64,000 bases of DNA from Agarivorans sp050870875 (GCF_050870875.2 NZ_CP194041.2:1426001-1490000), one strand, 5' to 3'; shown: positions 8,925 to 18,837, numbered from the stretch's first letter. Notes: generated from the sequence alone by a model not told the origin. Numbers and translations: made by a program.

Positions 8925-9554
8925 TTATTTGCTGCTGATTAAACGAGCAGCTAAACCCAAGAAAATGAATCCCAAAAGGCCATCGGCATGCCGGCCAAAT
9001 TTTAAACCATTGGCGAATAATTTTCCTAATTTACTGAATGACAGAGAAAAAACGATGTTGATTAGTAACACGACGCTGCTAAGTAAGACGCCTAGTAGCA
9101 GGATTTGTGTGGTCAAATTTTGTTGTGGATGGGTAAATTGAGGTAAGAACATGCTAAAGAAAAGCAATGCCTTTGGATTCATTAAATTATTGAATAAACC
9201 TCTTGATAGCAGTTGCTTATTATTTAAGCGCAGTATTTTGGGAGAGCTGGAATGATTGTGATCTTGTAACCAGCCTCGCAATAATTTAATACCGAGCCAT
9301 GATAAATAGATCGCACCTACAACCTTAATTGCAATAACCAGCGGTGGTAGAGCCTGCATTAATTGGCCTAAACCGAATGCTACTAATCCAGTTTGAATTA
9401 AACCTGCCAAAAAAATACCGAGTGATATTATTAGCCCTGCCTTGAAGCCTGTGATTGATGAATAAGTGGAGATAAGCAGCATATCTGGGCCTGGAGATAT
9501 AGCTAAAAATCCGATGCTCACTAAAAATAGTGGCAGTATAGAAACATCAATCAT
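8925..9554 (-). CDS. LysE/RhtB-family amino-acid exporter
   Basis: This inner-membrane protein of about 209 residues has six hydrophobic segments. The N-terminal SPGPDMLLIST motif and AIYLSWLGIKLLRG are diagnostic for the LysE/RhtB/homoserine-lactone efflux superfamily, which exports amino acids or derivatives. The second ATG (9554) is chosen because TAAGG is six bases upstream, whereas the ATG at 9560 directly abuts it. The gene stands alone, and its substrate cannot be told from sequence. Confidence 0.85.
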   Translation of the reverse strand: MIDVSILPLFLVSIGFLAISPGPDMLLISTYSSITGFKAGLIISLGIFLAGLIQTGLVAFGLGQLMQALPPLVIAIKVVGAIYLSWLGIKLLRGWLQDHNHSSSPKILRLNNKQLLSRGLFNNLMNPKALLFFSMFLPQFTHPQQNLTTQILLLGVLLSSVVLLINIVFSLSFSKLGKLFANGLKFGRHADGLLGFIFLGLAARLISSK

Positions 9555-9841
9555 GGTCATCCTTACCGATTTTTTCGCAGATTATACAGAGTCCAAGGCG
9601 CGAGTGCATATGGGTTATTGGCTGCCATCGTCAGCGATGGAATTAACGCTGAATAATGGTTTTTTGGGAGGGTATGTTACTTCTGTTCGTGGCAGGCTGA
9701 TGGTTTTCCTTGGTTCAATTTACTCGTATCAGCAGATATTTAATCCTCAGGGAGCGATTGGTTTAGTCGAGGTGTTTCGAATAAAGATATAGGCTGCAGT
9801 CGTTGAAGACACACAGCCTGGAAGTAACAAAACGAGTTAAC

Positions 9842-10855
9842 TTACCAACATAAAGTTAAACCTTCGGCTGATGATTTAGAAGGAATGCCATCAACTGGTT
9901 TATCGGTGATCAACTCAACGCCTGTGTTTACGAAGTCCAACCCAGCGGTATTTTGTGGTTTTTTACCACTTTGAATAAATTCATAAACGGCTTCAACTCC
10001 CATTGACGCCATTCGAAGAGGAAATTGCATCGAAGTCGCCCCAATGACCCCAGCTTTAACATTCTCAACTCCAGCGCAACCACCATCGACTGAAACGATC
10101 AGCGCATCTTGTTTGCCGAATGCAGAGAGCGCTTCATATGCACCAGCGGCAGCCGGTTCATTAATGGTGTACACCAGATTAATGCCAGTATCTTTGGGAA
10201 GTAGATTTTCGATGGCGGTTCGCCCACCATCTTGAGAGCCTTGCGTCACTTCGTTACCAACAATGCGCGGATCATCTTCATCCCCCATATTTTGGGGATC
10301 TTTCAAATCAATTCCAAAGCCATTGAGGAAGCCTTGATTTCGAGCGACATCAACACTGATTTTATTTTCGTTGAGATCAAGTAAAGCAATTTTGGCAGAT
10401 GAGGCGCCGTCACCCATTTGCTTCTTCGCCCACTGTCCAATCAAATCTCCTGCGGTAAAATTATCGGTAGCAAAAGTGGCGTCTGCCGCACTCGCAGGAT
10501 TCAATGGTGTATCTAACGCGATTACTAATACGCCAGCTGAGCGGGCCATTTCTAAAACCGGCACAATAGCGACCGGATCACTCGGGGTAATTAGGATCCC
10601 TTTTGCGCCCGAAACCACTAGATTTTCCACCGCTTGTATTTGAGTTTGATTGTCACCATCAAAATTACCAGAAAACGTCATGAGTTCTAAACCTAATTCA
10701 TCGGCTTTACTCTTCGCGCCTTCTTGCATTTTTACAAAAAATGGATTGGTATCGGTTTTGGTGATGAGCCCAACAATGGGCTTGTCCGCAGCAGACACGA
10801 TACCGTTAACTATCAGGCACGAAGTCACTCCGAGTAATGTAATAAACTTGTTCAT
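9842..10855 (-). CDS. Periplasmic sugar-binding protein without an ABC transporter
   Basis: This 337-residue RbsB/FrcB-type binding protein has a signal peptide (cleavage near VSAADKP) and motifs PIVGLITKTDTNPFF, QIQAVENLVVSGAKGILITP and IVSVDGGCAG. Family members deliver ribose, fructose or similar sugars to ABC importers. No ATPase or permease gene is adjacent. The nearest partner is the divergent chemoreceptor at 11241, so it may serve chemotaxis or a transporter encoded elsewhere; both are inference. GGAG seven bases before the ATG supports the start. Confidence 0.85.
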   Translation of the reverse strand: MNKFITLLGVTSCLIVNGIVSAADKPIVGLITKTDTNPFFVKMQEGAKSKADELGLELMTFSGNFDGDNQTQIQAVENLVVSGAKGILITPSDPVAIVPVLEMARSAGVLVIALDTPLNPASAADATFATDNFTAGDLIGQWAKKQMGDGASSAKIALLDLNENKISVDVARNQGFLNGFGIDLKDPQNMGDEDDPRIVGNEVTQGSQDGGRTAIENLLPKDTGINLVYTINEPAAAGAYEALSAFGKQDALIVSVDGGCAGVENVKAGVIGATSMQFPLRMASMGVEAVYEFIQSGKKPQNTAGLDFVNTGVELITDKPVDGIPSKSSAEGLTLCW

Positions 10856-11240
10856 ATCTTTCTCCGGTCTTGTTGTTAAGCAGCAGACGCTACACCTTAG
10901 ATGGATGCACTTACTTGAAATAAGAAATCATTCGAATATGAATGACTCAAGTTTGCTCAGTGATTAAATTTATTCATTTATTACTTCGCAAATAAGTATG
11001 GTTGATATCGATATGAAGACAAGTCGGGTTGATATATTTTTGAGAAGCTTAAAAATAGTAGAGAATGACCTGTTCAAAATTATAGGTTTGGACACAATAT
11101 CGACTATGGTTATCGGGGATACTTATGGTTGTCCGTTGGTATAACTAGGTTCATGTGATTGAAAGAACCTTGAATACTTAGGTTGACTCCTAAGGTATTC
11201 GGTACCGCTTTATTTATATGAACAGAGAGTACAGTCAACG
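10856..11240. other. Divergent intergenic region, binding protein / chemoreceptor
   Basis: This 385-bp gap carries the divergent promoters of the binding-protein and chemoreceptor genes. It is AT-rich and includes an ATATCGATAT palindrome near 11008. I see no further gene, RNA or terminator in it. Confidence 0.4.
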
Positions 11241-13571
11241 ATGAAAATCAGTTCAAAATTTATTCTCAGTATTGTTACTATCGCCGCTTTAGCGGTGGTG
11301 AGTACGGCGGCTGTGATCGCTTCGTTTTCGTCCTATAAAACAGAAGAAATACTGCTGGAAGCGCGTCGAGATCAAATGATTTCCTTACGCAATGTCGCAT
11401 CCGAAATAGTGAAACAGTATTTTGGGTCATTGGAAAGTCAGTTGCTGAATGTTTCGCAACAACAAGCGCTGATTGATGCAACGCGTAATTTATCATCGTC
11501 TTATAAGCCGTTCTCGTTTTTTGTTGGACGAAATGATCGTCAGGGGCAAAAAGATCAACTTGCGAGTTATTATCAGGCCAATATTGCTGGGCAATATAAA
11601 AGTCTTCATGCAGGGAAGGCGCTTGATGTAACCACCTTGATTAACCAGATGAGCGAACCGGCGATCGCCTTGCAAGCGCAATATATTGTGAACAACCCGA
11701 GTGATATTGACAATAAAGATGAAATGCTTGCTTCATCAGACAAAACTTCTTATACGACAAATCACCAGCGTTATCACCCTTATTTCAGGGCCTTTTTAAA
11801 ACGTTTTGGCCTGCAAGATATTTTGCTGTTAGACACCAATGGCAGTGTAATTTATTCGGTGAAAAAGCATATTGATTTCGGAATGTCGGTGACTAATCCC
11901 ATGCTCGCTCAATCTGGATTAGCTGAGGCGTTTAGCCAAGCCTCGAAACTTAAAGGGGATGGACAGAGTTATGCGTTTATTGACTATGCTGCTTACCCTG
12001 GAAGTTTAGGTTTACCTACTGGATTTATAGCTGCACCAGTGTATAACAAAACGGAAGCGGTTGGGGTCGTGGTGTTTGCACTTCCTTCCGAAAAATTAAC
12101 GGCATTGATGACCTATGGTTATAGTTGGCAAGCCTCTGGCTTGGGGAAAACTGGGGAAACTTATTTGGTTGGGCTTGATAACAAACCCAGAAGTGCCAGC
12201 CGTTTATTGTTAGAAGAACCGCAAAGCTTTAACTCTTTGATGACCCAGTTAGGCGTGAATCAAACAGAATTGGACGAGATAGTCGCTGCCAAAACCAATG
12301 TTGGTTTTCAAACCGTTCAATCGGAAGCTATCCGTCGTGCTTTAAGTGGAGATTCCGGCTCGCTGGTTAATCAAAATTACCGAGGAGAAAAAGCTTTATC
12401 GGCTTACGCTCCCATCGAAGTTATGGGTAAGCGTTGGGCGATCCTTAATGAAATCGACATGAATGAAGTGACCTCGAAGCTTTCTGAAATACAGCGATTG
12501 ATTTTGCTTTATGCAAGCTTGACTGCGCTGTTAGTGATTGTGTTAGGCGGTGTTGCCGGTTACATCATTACCAGGACCATTGTCCGGCCGATCCGAGAAA
12601 CCAGCCATTCCTTGCTGGATATTGCCGAGGGTGACGGTGATTTAACCCAACGTTTGAACGAACAACGTAAAGATGAGCTCGGCGAGCTTGCCAGTGGCTT
12701 TAACCAATTTGTGGCTAAGATCCAGCGAGTGGTTCAAGGCATTCGAGGTTCGGTGGGCACCTTGGCTACAACCGTTGGCGATATGAATAGGATTGTGGAA
12801 GAGGGCAGTCAAGCGGCAAACGCACAACAACGCGAAATGGAAATGGTGGTGACCGCTATCAACCAAATGGCGGCTTCGGCACAGGAGGTTGCAGGTAATG
12901 CCTTAAACGCGGCAGGGGTTGCACAATCGGCAGATGTTGAGGGGCAGCATGTGCAAACGGTTGTTCAAGAGGCGATTACTTCGATTGAGAATCTTTCTGC
13001 AGAAATTGACCAATCTTCAGAAGTCATTAGTGAATTGGAGGGGAATGTTGGCAGCATTGTGACCATTCTGGACGTGATCCGTGGAATTGCAGAACAAACC
13101 AATCTCTTGGCACTCAATGCTGCAATTGAATCAGCCCGAGCAGGAGAGCATGGGCGAGGCTTCGCGGTCGTTGCAGATGAAGTTCGTACTTTGGCTAAGA
13201 AAACTCAAGACAGTACCGAAGAAATCCAAGCCATGATCGAACGTTTACAAAAAGATACGGTTCGAGCTGTTGATGCAATGGCGTCTAGTAAAGCTAATGG
13301 TGGTAAGAGTGCTGATATTGCGCGTAATGTAGGAACATCGTTAATTAAAATTGCGGAAGCGATATCCACCATTAGTGATATGAACGCACAAATTGCTAAT
13401 GCTTCAGATGAACAGAAAGTTGCGATTGAAGAAATCAACCGCGGTATCGTGACAATTTCTGATTATGGGGAGAAGACTTTAGATGGTGTTAAAGAAATTA
13501 GTAAAAGTAGTGCCGGTTTAAGTGTGCTTTCAGAGGACTTAGACGGGCAGGTGAAACAGTTCCGCGTATAG
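11241..13571 (+). CDS. Methyl-accepting chemotaxis protein with large periplasmic sensor
   Basis: This 776-residue chemoreceptor has an N-terminal membrane helix (residues about 7-28), a periplasmic region of about 390 residues sized and patterned like a double-Cache (dCache) sensor, and a second membrane helix near 418-442. A HAMP linker (TIVRPIRETSHSLLDIAEGDGDL) and a long cytoplasmic coiled coil follow, with the hairpin tip IAEQTNLLALNAAIESARAG near 615-635. It ends in GQVKQFRV, without a CheR/CheB-binding pentapeptide. It relays ligand occupancy to CheA. Divergence from an orphan sugar-binding protein suggests, but does not prove, a shared stimulus. Confidence 0.93.
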   Translation: MKISSKFILSIVTIAALAVVSTAAVIASFSSYKTEEILLEARRDQMISLRNVASEIVKQYFGSLESQLLNVSQQQALIDATRNLSSSYKPFSFFVGRNDRQGQKDQLASYYQANIAGQYKSLHAGKALDVTTLINQMSEPAIALQAQYIVNNPSDIDNKDEMLASSDKTSYTTNHQRYHPYFRAFLKRFGLQDILLLDTNGSVIYSVKKHIDFGMSVTNPMLAQSGLAEAFSQASKLKGDGQSYAFIDYAAYPGSLGLPTGFIAAPVYNKTEAVGVVVFALPSEKLTALMTYGYSWQASGLGKTGETYLVGLDNKPRSASRLLLEEPQSFNSLMTQLGVNQTELDEIVAAKTNVGFQTVQSEAIRRALSGDSGSLVNQNYRGEKALSAYAPIEVMGKRWAILNEIDMNEVTSKLSEIQRLILLYASLTALLVIVLGGVAGYIITRTIVRPIRETSHSLLDIAEGDGDLTQRLNEQRKDELGELASGFNQFVAKIQRVVQGIRGSVGTLATTVGDMNRIVEEGSQAANAQQREMEMVVTAINQMAASAQEVAGNALNAAGVAQSADVEGQHVQTVVQEAITSIENLSAEIDQSSEVISELEGNVGSIVTILDVIRGIAEQTNLLALNAAIESARAGEHGRGFAVVADEVRTLAKKTQDSTEEIQAMIERLQKDTVRAVDAMASSKANGGKSADIARNVGTSLIKIAEAISTISDMNAQIANASDEQKVAIEEINRGIVTISDYGEKTLDGVKEISKSSAGLSVLSEDLDGQVKQFRV

Positions 13572-13608
13572 CGCTGTTGTAAGGTGTGATTACGTGGATT
13601 AGTGTGAA

Positions 13609-13995
13609 TTAGCTGTATTGTTCATATGCGATCAGACACATCTTAATACAGCTCGCAATCTAAGCTGACAGTTGAGAGTGTGCGTATCTAACGCGCTTTT
13701 GTCCCGTTCTGTGTTAGCAACGGGGTAGAAGCTTTCGCCTACGGCGACGTCATTAAGCTTCAACGAGCAAAGCTTAGCGAAGCAAAAAGAAAGCTCGCCC
13801 TGCATCTTCTTAAACCCTGCGTGGCTCATTCTCAAGGGCGTTGAAGTAAACACTACGCTCAACAAACAGACTTCAACTTTGCTCCCTTGTTCATTTGCGC
13901 GACTCGGCGAAGATGATGGGATTTAAAAGCGTAACCTTGGCTATCGAGAGTATGAAAGGTTTTTGTTTTTAGAATGGGTGTCTAGTTTATTGCAT
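13609..13995 (-). repeat. Dispersed repeat, copy D (inverted relative to 42881-43985)
   Basis: Reverse-complemented, this segment matches the three tandem units at 42.9-44.0 kb almost throughout. Shared landmarks include the CTCGATAGCCAAGATTACGC, TTCGCCGAGTAGCGCAAATG-like and AAGAAGATGCAGGGCGAG blocks, and the end rich in TCTAACGCGC and TCAACTGTCAGC. It is closest to unit C, since both keep the long far end that reaches a truncated AGCTGTAT-type terminus. It has no gene and encodes nothing recognisable. Confidence 0.8.
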
Positions 13996-13999
13996 TCGA

Positions 14000-14032
14000 T
14001 ATACTTTTCTTTGACGAGCAAAGAAAAGTATA
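14000..14032. repeat. Perfect 14-bp hairpin
   Basis: TATACTTTTCTTTG (14000-14013) pairs perfectly with CAAAGAAAAGTATA (14019-14032) around a five-base ACGAG loop. It borders the repeat copy. It lacks a T-run and is probably part of, or a target for, the repeat rather than a terminator. Confidence 0.7.
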
Positions 14033-14360
14033 TCGCCGTCAGGGCGAAACCCTCACTAATAGATCCCCAAAATAAGCTAACTCATTTTGGGGCTGAACCA
14101 ATTTAGGGCAATCTGTGATATCTAGTCACATCGAGGTAACGAAACTGACAGATAGCATTTAGACTAATTCACGTAATCACTGTTAACACCAAGCGACTTT
14201 GTCGTAATCGCTAATTACCAAGGGACTCTGCTGTTGTCGAAAGCATTTTTGAGGCACCCTATACCATCGCTTTATCGCTGGCTTGTTTCACATCATCGCG
14301 CCATTTAGAAGCGAGCACCATTAGCCCCAAAAGTCCTCGCTTTGGCTAATGGTGCTATTG

Positions 14361-15359
14361 TTATGCGCTTTCTCTAATCATCAGTTCATAAGGGAGTGTT
14401 TGATGCAAATTGGCTACACCTTTCTGCTCTATCAATGAAATAATCGTGGTGACAGCTAGTTCGGCCATTTCGACTCTAGGGATGCGGATGGTGGTGAGCC
14501 TAGGGTTAATTACTTCGGCGAAATCGAGGTCATTAAACCCTACAATATCAATATCTTTGCCAACTTTTATATCGTAGCGCTGACATTGCATGATGGCTCC
14601 GGCAGCCATATCGTCATTGACAAAAAATATTGCATCGGTTTCTGGCCATTGATTCAAAATTTCCGAAATGGCATTTGCGCCATTATGAAAAGAGGTTCGT
14701 TCTTTGGTATTAATGAATCGATGATAATCTAAGCCATGTTTTTCCATGACCAGTTCCCATGCTGTTTTTCTCAACATTGCCCGTCTATCTAGCCATGTTG
14801 AGCAAAACGCAATATTTTTTCGTTCTTTAGAGATCAAGTATTCGGTTAGCTCTGTGGCAGCATCTGACTGGTTGACACCAAAGTTAGCATCGAAGGTTGG
14901 CTTATCAAGGATATCCATAATTTCAACGGCTGGAATATTGCTATTCTTGATCATGGTTTGGGTGGCGAGAGAGTGCTCCGTTTCAGTAAAAATAAAACCA
15001 TCAACATTTCTTGAAAGAAAATTTTCTACGACTTTTTCTTCCCCAAGTGTTGTATAAGATGAATCACCAATGAGTAAGTTATAGCCAAGGCTTTCACAAC
15101 TAATCTTTGCCGCGCTAATAATCTCGGCAAAAACCGAGTTTGTGAAACTTGGAATGATTAAAACAATTGATTTGCTGGAAGATAACGCAAGCGTTTTTGC
15201 CGCTACATTTGGAATATAATTGAGAACTTTACATGCCTCAATCACCTTCGAGTGAACGTCGGCAGATACCCGATTCGGGTTATTTAATGCTCTAGAAATT
15301 GTCGACTTGTTTACGCCTAAATATTCAGCAACATCTGCGATGGTGGTTCTTTTATTCAT
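14361..15359 (-). CDS. LacI-family regulator of the gluconate/idonate genes
   Basis: This 332-residue repressor has an N-terminal helix-turn-helix and hinge (TIADVAEYLGVNKSTISRALNNP) and a periplasmic-binding-protein-like effector domain (IVLIIPSFTNSVFAEII; DAIFFVNDDMAAGAI; DIDIVGFNDLDFAE). It resembles GntR/IdnR-type regulators, whose effectors are gluconate or 5-ketogluconate; the effector here is inferred from the neighbouring enzymes. It lies at the end of the minus-strand gntK-edd run. A LacI-type operator sits in the divergent gntK/idnD promoter region (17750-17763). Confidence 0.88.
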   Translation of the reverse strand: MNKRTTIADVAEYLGVNKSTISRALNNPNRVSADVHSKVIEACKVLNYIPNVAAKTLALSSSKSIVLIIPSFTNSVFAEIISAAKISCESLGYNLLIGDSSYTTLGEEKVVENFLSRNVDGFIFTETEHSLATQTMIKNSNIPAVEIMDILDKPTFDANFGVNQSDAATELTEYLISKERKNIAFCSTWLDRRAMLRKTAWELVMEKHGLDYHRFINTKERTSFHNGANAISEILNQWPETDAIFFVNDDMAAGAIMQCQRYDIKVGKDIDIVGFNDLDFAEVINPRLTTIRIPRVEMAELAVTTIISLIEQKGVANLHQTLPYELMIRESA

Positions 15360-15430
15360 TTATTATTATCCAAGTGTTGAACACACCCATTTATCGGATG
15401 CATTCAAATCGCATTTAATATCGTTGTAAC

Positions 15431-17161
15431 TTAGCTCATCGCGCCATTATTAGGATGACCTAAAGCCAGCCGGAGTCCATCGAATAGATCCTTGCTGGCC
15501 CAGCCTTGAGGCTCGTATGCTATCTCATTAGTGTAAGTAAGTTCAATATCATTTAATATTCCATGGATCCCGTCCACCTCTATGATTTGGCCATCTTTAA
15601 TTAAATCTATGCTGCCTCCTTTTTTGGCTTCGGGAGTGATATGAACGACGGCGGGCACCTTTCCTGAAGCGCCAGATAAACGTCCGTCAGTCACTAATGC
15701 AACTTGATAGCCTTTATCATAAATAATCCCCAGTAAAGGAATTAGCTTGTGAAGTTCAGGCATACCGTTTGCGGTTGGGCCCTGGTTTTTAACCACGACG
15801 ACCACATCTTGCCATAGCTCATCGTTTTGGAACGCTTGGTGAACCGCCAGTTGGCTTTCGAACACTCGCGCAGGTGCTTTTACGATCCGTTTCGCTTCGC
15901 TAACCGCAGAAACTTTCATGATCCCTTGTCCCAAGTTACCTTGGAGTAATTTTATACCACCGCTTGGGCTGAAGGGATGCTCAACGTCTGCAATGATAGC
16001 TCGATCGCTCACTTTTCGTTCTGCTGTGAGGATTTGTTTTGAAATGGGCTGATTGTTAAAACACAGTGCATCGGGGTGTAATAGTCCAGCGCTTAATAAT
16101 TCGGCCATGATTGCCGAGACCCCACCAGCATCATGAAATTGATTGACGTCTGCTGGTCCATTTGGGTAAATTTTAGCAAGCAAGGGTACAATATCAGAGA
16201 GTTGATCAATGTCTTCCCAGCGTAAGTCTATACCCGCCGCTCTCGCAATCGCGACCAGATGCAAAGTATGGTTGGTGGACCCTCCGGTCGCTAACCAGAC
16301 AACACAAGCATTGATTAACGATTTTTCTGTAATCACTTGGTACAAGGGTAATGCAGTATTATCCAGCAGCCCGGAAACCACTTCGTTAATCACCGAGGAT
16401 TTATCCATACAAGCTTTGGATAAACCACTATCGATGGGTTGTAACCCAAGTGCTTCCAACATGACTTGATTGGTATTTGCGGTTCCATAAAAAGTGCAGG
16501 TCCCTTCACTGTGATAACATTTACACTCCGTGTCGGTGAGTTGTTCCAAATCGATTTCCCCACGATGAAAATCTTGTCTCGCTTTCGATTTTTCAGCATT
16601 GCTGATTCCAGTGGACATAGGGCCTGCGGGTAAAAAAGCACTTGGGATATGACCCCTTGATAGGGCGCCAATTAGCATGCCAGGAACAATTTTATCGCAA
16701 GTGCCAAGTAAAACAGCTCGGTCTGCAGTGGCACAAGATAAAGGTATCGCGGTTGCCATGGCGATGACGTCTCGGCTCATCAAGGATAGTTCCATTCCTT
16801 GATAACCTTGTACTACGCCATCACATATTGCAGGTACGCCCCCAACAAATATCGCACTGTGTCCAAGCTTGGCACTGATTGATTTTATTTTTTCGGGGTA
16901 ATGACGGTAGGGCGCATGTGCCGAAACCACTTCGTTATATGAGCTGATGATCCCTAAGGTATAACTTGATTTTTGACGAATAATTGTTCGTCGTTGCTCA
17001 TCAAGTGCGGCAAACACATGTGCTGCATTGCTGGGTTCGATGGAGTGGGTTGACAGTTGGTTTTCTTTCAGATTTTTTAATCGGCTAAGGTATTGAGTTC
17101 GGGAAGAAATACTACGCTGTTCGAGATTCTCGGTGATCTTTGCTAATAGCTTATTACACAT
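15431..17161 (-). CDS. edd: 6-phosphogluconate dehydratase (Entner-Doudoroff)
   Basis: This 576-residue IlvD/Edd-family dehydratase converts 6-phosphogluconate to 2-keto-3-deoxy-6-phosphogluconate. Signatures are ATADRAVLLGTCDKIVPGML (cluster-ligand cysteine), EGTCTFYGTANTNQ, WLATGGSTNHTLHLVAIARA and VTDGRLSGASGKVPA. It is slightly shorter than E. coli Edd (about 603). Its start overlaps the end of gntK by eight bases, so the two are translated as a unit. Its product is cleaved by Eda, encoded at the other end of the island. Confidence 0.93.
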   Translation of the reverse strand: MCNKLLAKITENLEQRSISSRTQYLSRLKNLKENQLSTHSIEPSNAAHVFAALDEQRRTIIRQKSSYTLGIISSYNEVVSAHAPYRHYPEKIKSISAKLGHSAIFVGGVPAICDGVVQGYQGMELSLMSRDVIAMATAIPLSCATADRAVLLGTCDKIVPGMLIGALSRGHIPSAFLPAGPMSTGISNAEKSKARQDFHRGEIDLEQLTDTECKCYHSEGTCTFYGTANTNQVMLEALGLQPIDSGLSKACMDKSSVINEVVSGLLDNTALPLYQVITEKSLINACVVWLATGGSTNHTLHLVAIARAAGIDLRWEDIDQLSDIVPLLAKIYPNGPADVNQFHDAGGVSAIMAELLSAGLLHPDALCFNNQPISKQILTAERKVSDRAIIADVEHPFSPSGGIKLLQGNLGQGIMKVSAVSEAKRIVKAPARVFESQLAVHQAFQNDELWQDVVVVVKNQGPTANGMPELHKLIPLLGIIYDKGYQVALVTDGRLSGASGKVPAVVHITPEAKKGGSIDLIKDGQIIEVDGIHGILNDIELTYTNEIAYEPQGWASKDLFDGLRLALGHPNNGAMS

Positions 17162-17684
17162 AATTAAGTTCTCTTAAATTTTTTACAGTGAGTTCTACGA
17201 CTGCATTTATGTCATTTTCTAGGATTGAAACCTCAATATAATCGATGGGTTCATTGGTACTCGGTTCAATCAAGGTATCAAATTGGCTTCTGAGCATAGA
17301 GTCACCATTGAAATAGTGCTCGCCACGTTTTTTCATCCTTTCGCTAATCACTTCGAATGAACCTTTTAGGTAGACAAATAAGCAACTTTCTTGGATCCCA
17401 GCCTGAAGTATTTTTCGATACTCAGGCTTTAAACATGAGCAAGCGATTACGAGGTTTTCATTTGAATCAATGCATGCGGTTGCCATTGTATTTAAGGCAT
17501 CCAACCAAGGTTGCCTATCCACATCATTAAGTGGGATGTTATGTTTCATTTTTGCGATATTAGCTTCAGGATGATAATCGTCTGCATCAATATAAATATA
17601 TGATAATAAACTAGATATTGACTCTGCCACGGTGCTTTTACCAGATCCGGAAACACCCATTATAAAGAGTATTTTCTTTTTCAT
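17154..17684 (-). CDS. gntK: Gluconokinase
   Basis: This 176-residue P-loop kinase has Walker A GVSGSGKSTV and the gluconokinase segments YIDADDYHPEANIAKM, PLNDVDRQPWLDAL and CSCLKPEYR. It phosphorylates gluconate to 6-phosphogluconate in the cytoplasm. ATG at 17684 is preferred over the adjacent TTG at 17687. It is divergent from idnD and probably shares the control region at 17685-17790. Confidence 0.93.
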   Translation of the reverse strand: MKKKILFIMGVSGSGKSTVAESISSLLSYIYIDADDYHPEANIAKMKHNIPLNDVDRQPWLDALNTMATACIDSNENLVIACSCLKPEYRKILQAGIQESCLFVYLKGSFEVISERMKKRGEHYFNGDSMLRSQFDTLIEPSTNEPIDYIEVSILENDINAVVELTVKNLRELNYV

Positions 17685-17749
17685 CAATTTGTCTCACCTC
17701 ACACTTTTTAAAAGTAACCCTTCCAATATAGCTGATCGATATCTAACAT

Positions 17750-17763
17750 GGCAAGCGGTTGCC
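17750..17763. promoter_or_regulatory. LacI-family operator between gntK and idnD
   Basis: GGCAAGCGGTTGCC has the LacI-family operator architecture (AA-N-CG-N-TT with symmetric flanks) and is palindromic except at one central pair. It lies between the divergent gntK and idnD starts, where one repressor could control both arms of the island. Binding by the regulator at 14361 is inferred. Confidence 0.65.
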
Positions 17764-17790
17764 TTGTTTTGTTTTGAGATGAGGAAGCAA

Positions 17791-18837
17791 ATGTCAATAG
17801 GTAATAATATGAAAGTTAAATCGATAAAAGTTTTTGGTAAAGGAGAGGTTGGCCTTGAAGAAACCTCATTTGCGGTTACCGCGGATGAAACGCTTGTACG
17901 AGTGACTCGAGGCGGAATATGTGGTTCCGATATTCATTACTATCAACATGGCGGGATAGGCGATTTTAGTTTGTGCCACCCGATGACTCTTGGACATGAA
18001 GTCATCGGTCGTATTCATCAAAGCGGACAGACGGTTGCTGTCAATCCAAGTAAAGCATGTGGTAAGTGTTTTTATTGTGAAAGCGGTAATTCTAACCAAT
18101 GTGTGAATATGGAGTTCTTTGGTAGTGCGATGCGTAACCCCCATGTAGATGGCGGATTTTCGGAATATTTGAGCGTTAGCAAACAGCAGCTTGTTCCCTA
18201 TGACGACACTATTAGTGACGATGTGATGGCTTTTTCCGAGCCACTTTCGGTTGCGATCCATGCCATCAATCAGGCCGGTGGTGTGTTGGGGAAAAGGGTT
18301 TTGGTGACCGGATGTGGCCCCATTGGTTGTCTCATTATTGCAGCCTGCCAAGCTGCTGGCGCAAGTGAAATCATTGGTACTGATTTGAGCGAGCGCTGTA
18401 GAGATATTGCTCTTGAGATGGGGGCCGACAAAGTTTACTCCCCATTAGAAAGCTTGCCGACAGAATACACTGCCGATAAAGGCTATTTTGATGTGTCTTT
18501 CGAAGCTTCTGCTGCTGTGCAGGCTTTTCATGGCTGCATTGATATGACTCGCGCGAAGGGAGCATTAGTTCTGGTTGGGATGCGACCCGGCATGGTGGAT
18601 TTCCCATTAACAAAATGTCTGGCTAAAGAAATCAACATTCGCGGGACTTTTCGATTTGTAAGCGAATTTGAAACTGCAGTGAGATGGCTTGAGAAAGGGA
18701 AAGTCAATCCACTTCCACTGCTTACACGAGTATTTCCATTTACCCAAATAATTGACGCTTTAAAGCTGGCTGAAGATAAAACTTCGGCAATGAAAGTTCA
18801 ATTATCATTTGAGAGACAAGATGAAAAATTTATTTGA
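17791..18837 (+). CDS. idnD: L-idonate 5-dehydrogenase
   Basis: This 348-residue zinc-containing medium-chain dehydrogenase closely follows E. coli IdnD from memory. It has RGGICGSDIHYYQHGGIGDF, TLGHEVIG, structural-zinc cysteines in NPSKACGKCFYC, FFGSAMRNPHVDGGF and INIRGTFRFVSEFETAV. It oxidises L-idonate to 5-ketogluconate. GAGGA about five bases before ATG 17791 sets the start; an in-frame ATG at 17809 is the alternative. The reading frame overlaps idnO by 17 bases. Confidence 0.92.
   Translation: MSIGNNMKVKSIKVFGKGEVGLEETSFAVTADETLVRVTRGGICGSDIHYYQHGGIGDFSLCHPMTLGHEVIGRIHQSGQTVAVNPSKACGKCFYCESGNSNQCVNMEFFGSAMRNPHVDGGFSEYLSVSKQQLVPYDDTISDDVMAFSEPLSVAIHAINQAGGVLGKRVLVTGCGPIGCLIIAACQAAGASEIIGTDLSERCRDIALEMGADKVYSPLESLPTEYTADKGYFDVSFEASAAVQAFHGCIDMTRAKGALVLVGMRPGMVDFPLTKCLAKEINIRGTFRFVSEFETAVRWLEKGKVNPLPLLTRVFPFTQIIDALKLAEDKTSAMKVQLSFERQDEKFI

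Larger units (their letters stand above)
13572..14360. other. Gene-free stretch carrying a long repeat and hairpins
   Basis: This stretch lies between the chemoreceptor and LacI genes. It holds a repeat copy (13609-13995), a perfect hairpin (14000-14032) and a second hairpin, CCCCAAAAT (14065-14073) pairing with ATTTTGGGG (14084-14092). The rest shows no credible coding frame. A short minus-strand frame at 13632-13865 is repeat sequence. Confidence 0.6.

Noticed and set aside
13632..13865. 77-residue minus frame
   Set aside because: Lies wholly inside repeat copy D; related short frames appear in unit B, as expected from repeated non-coding DNA.
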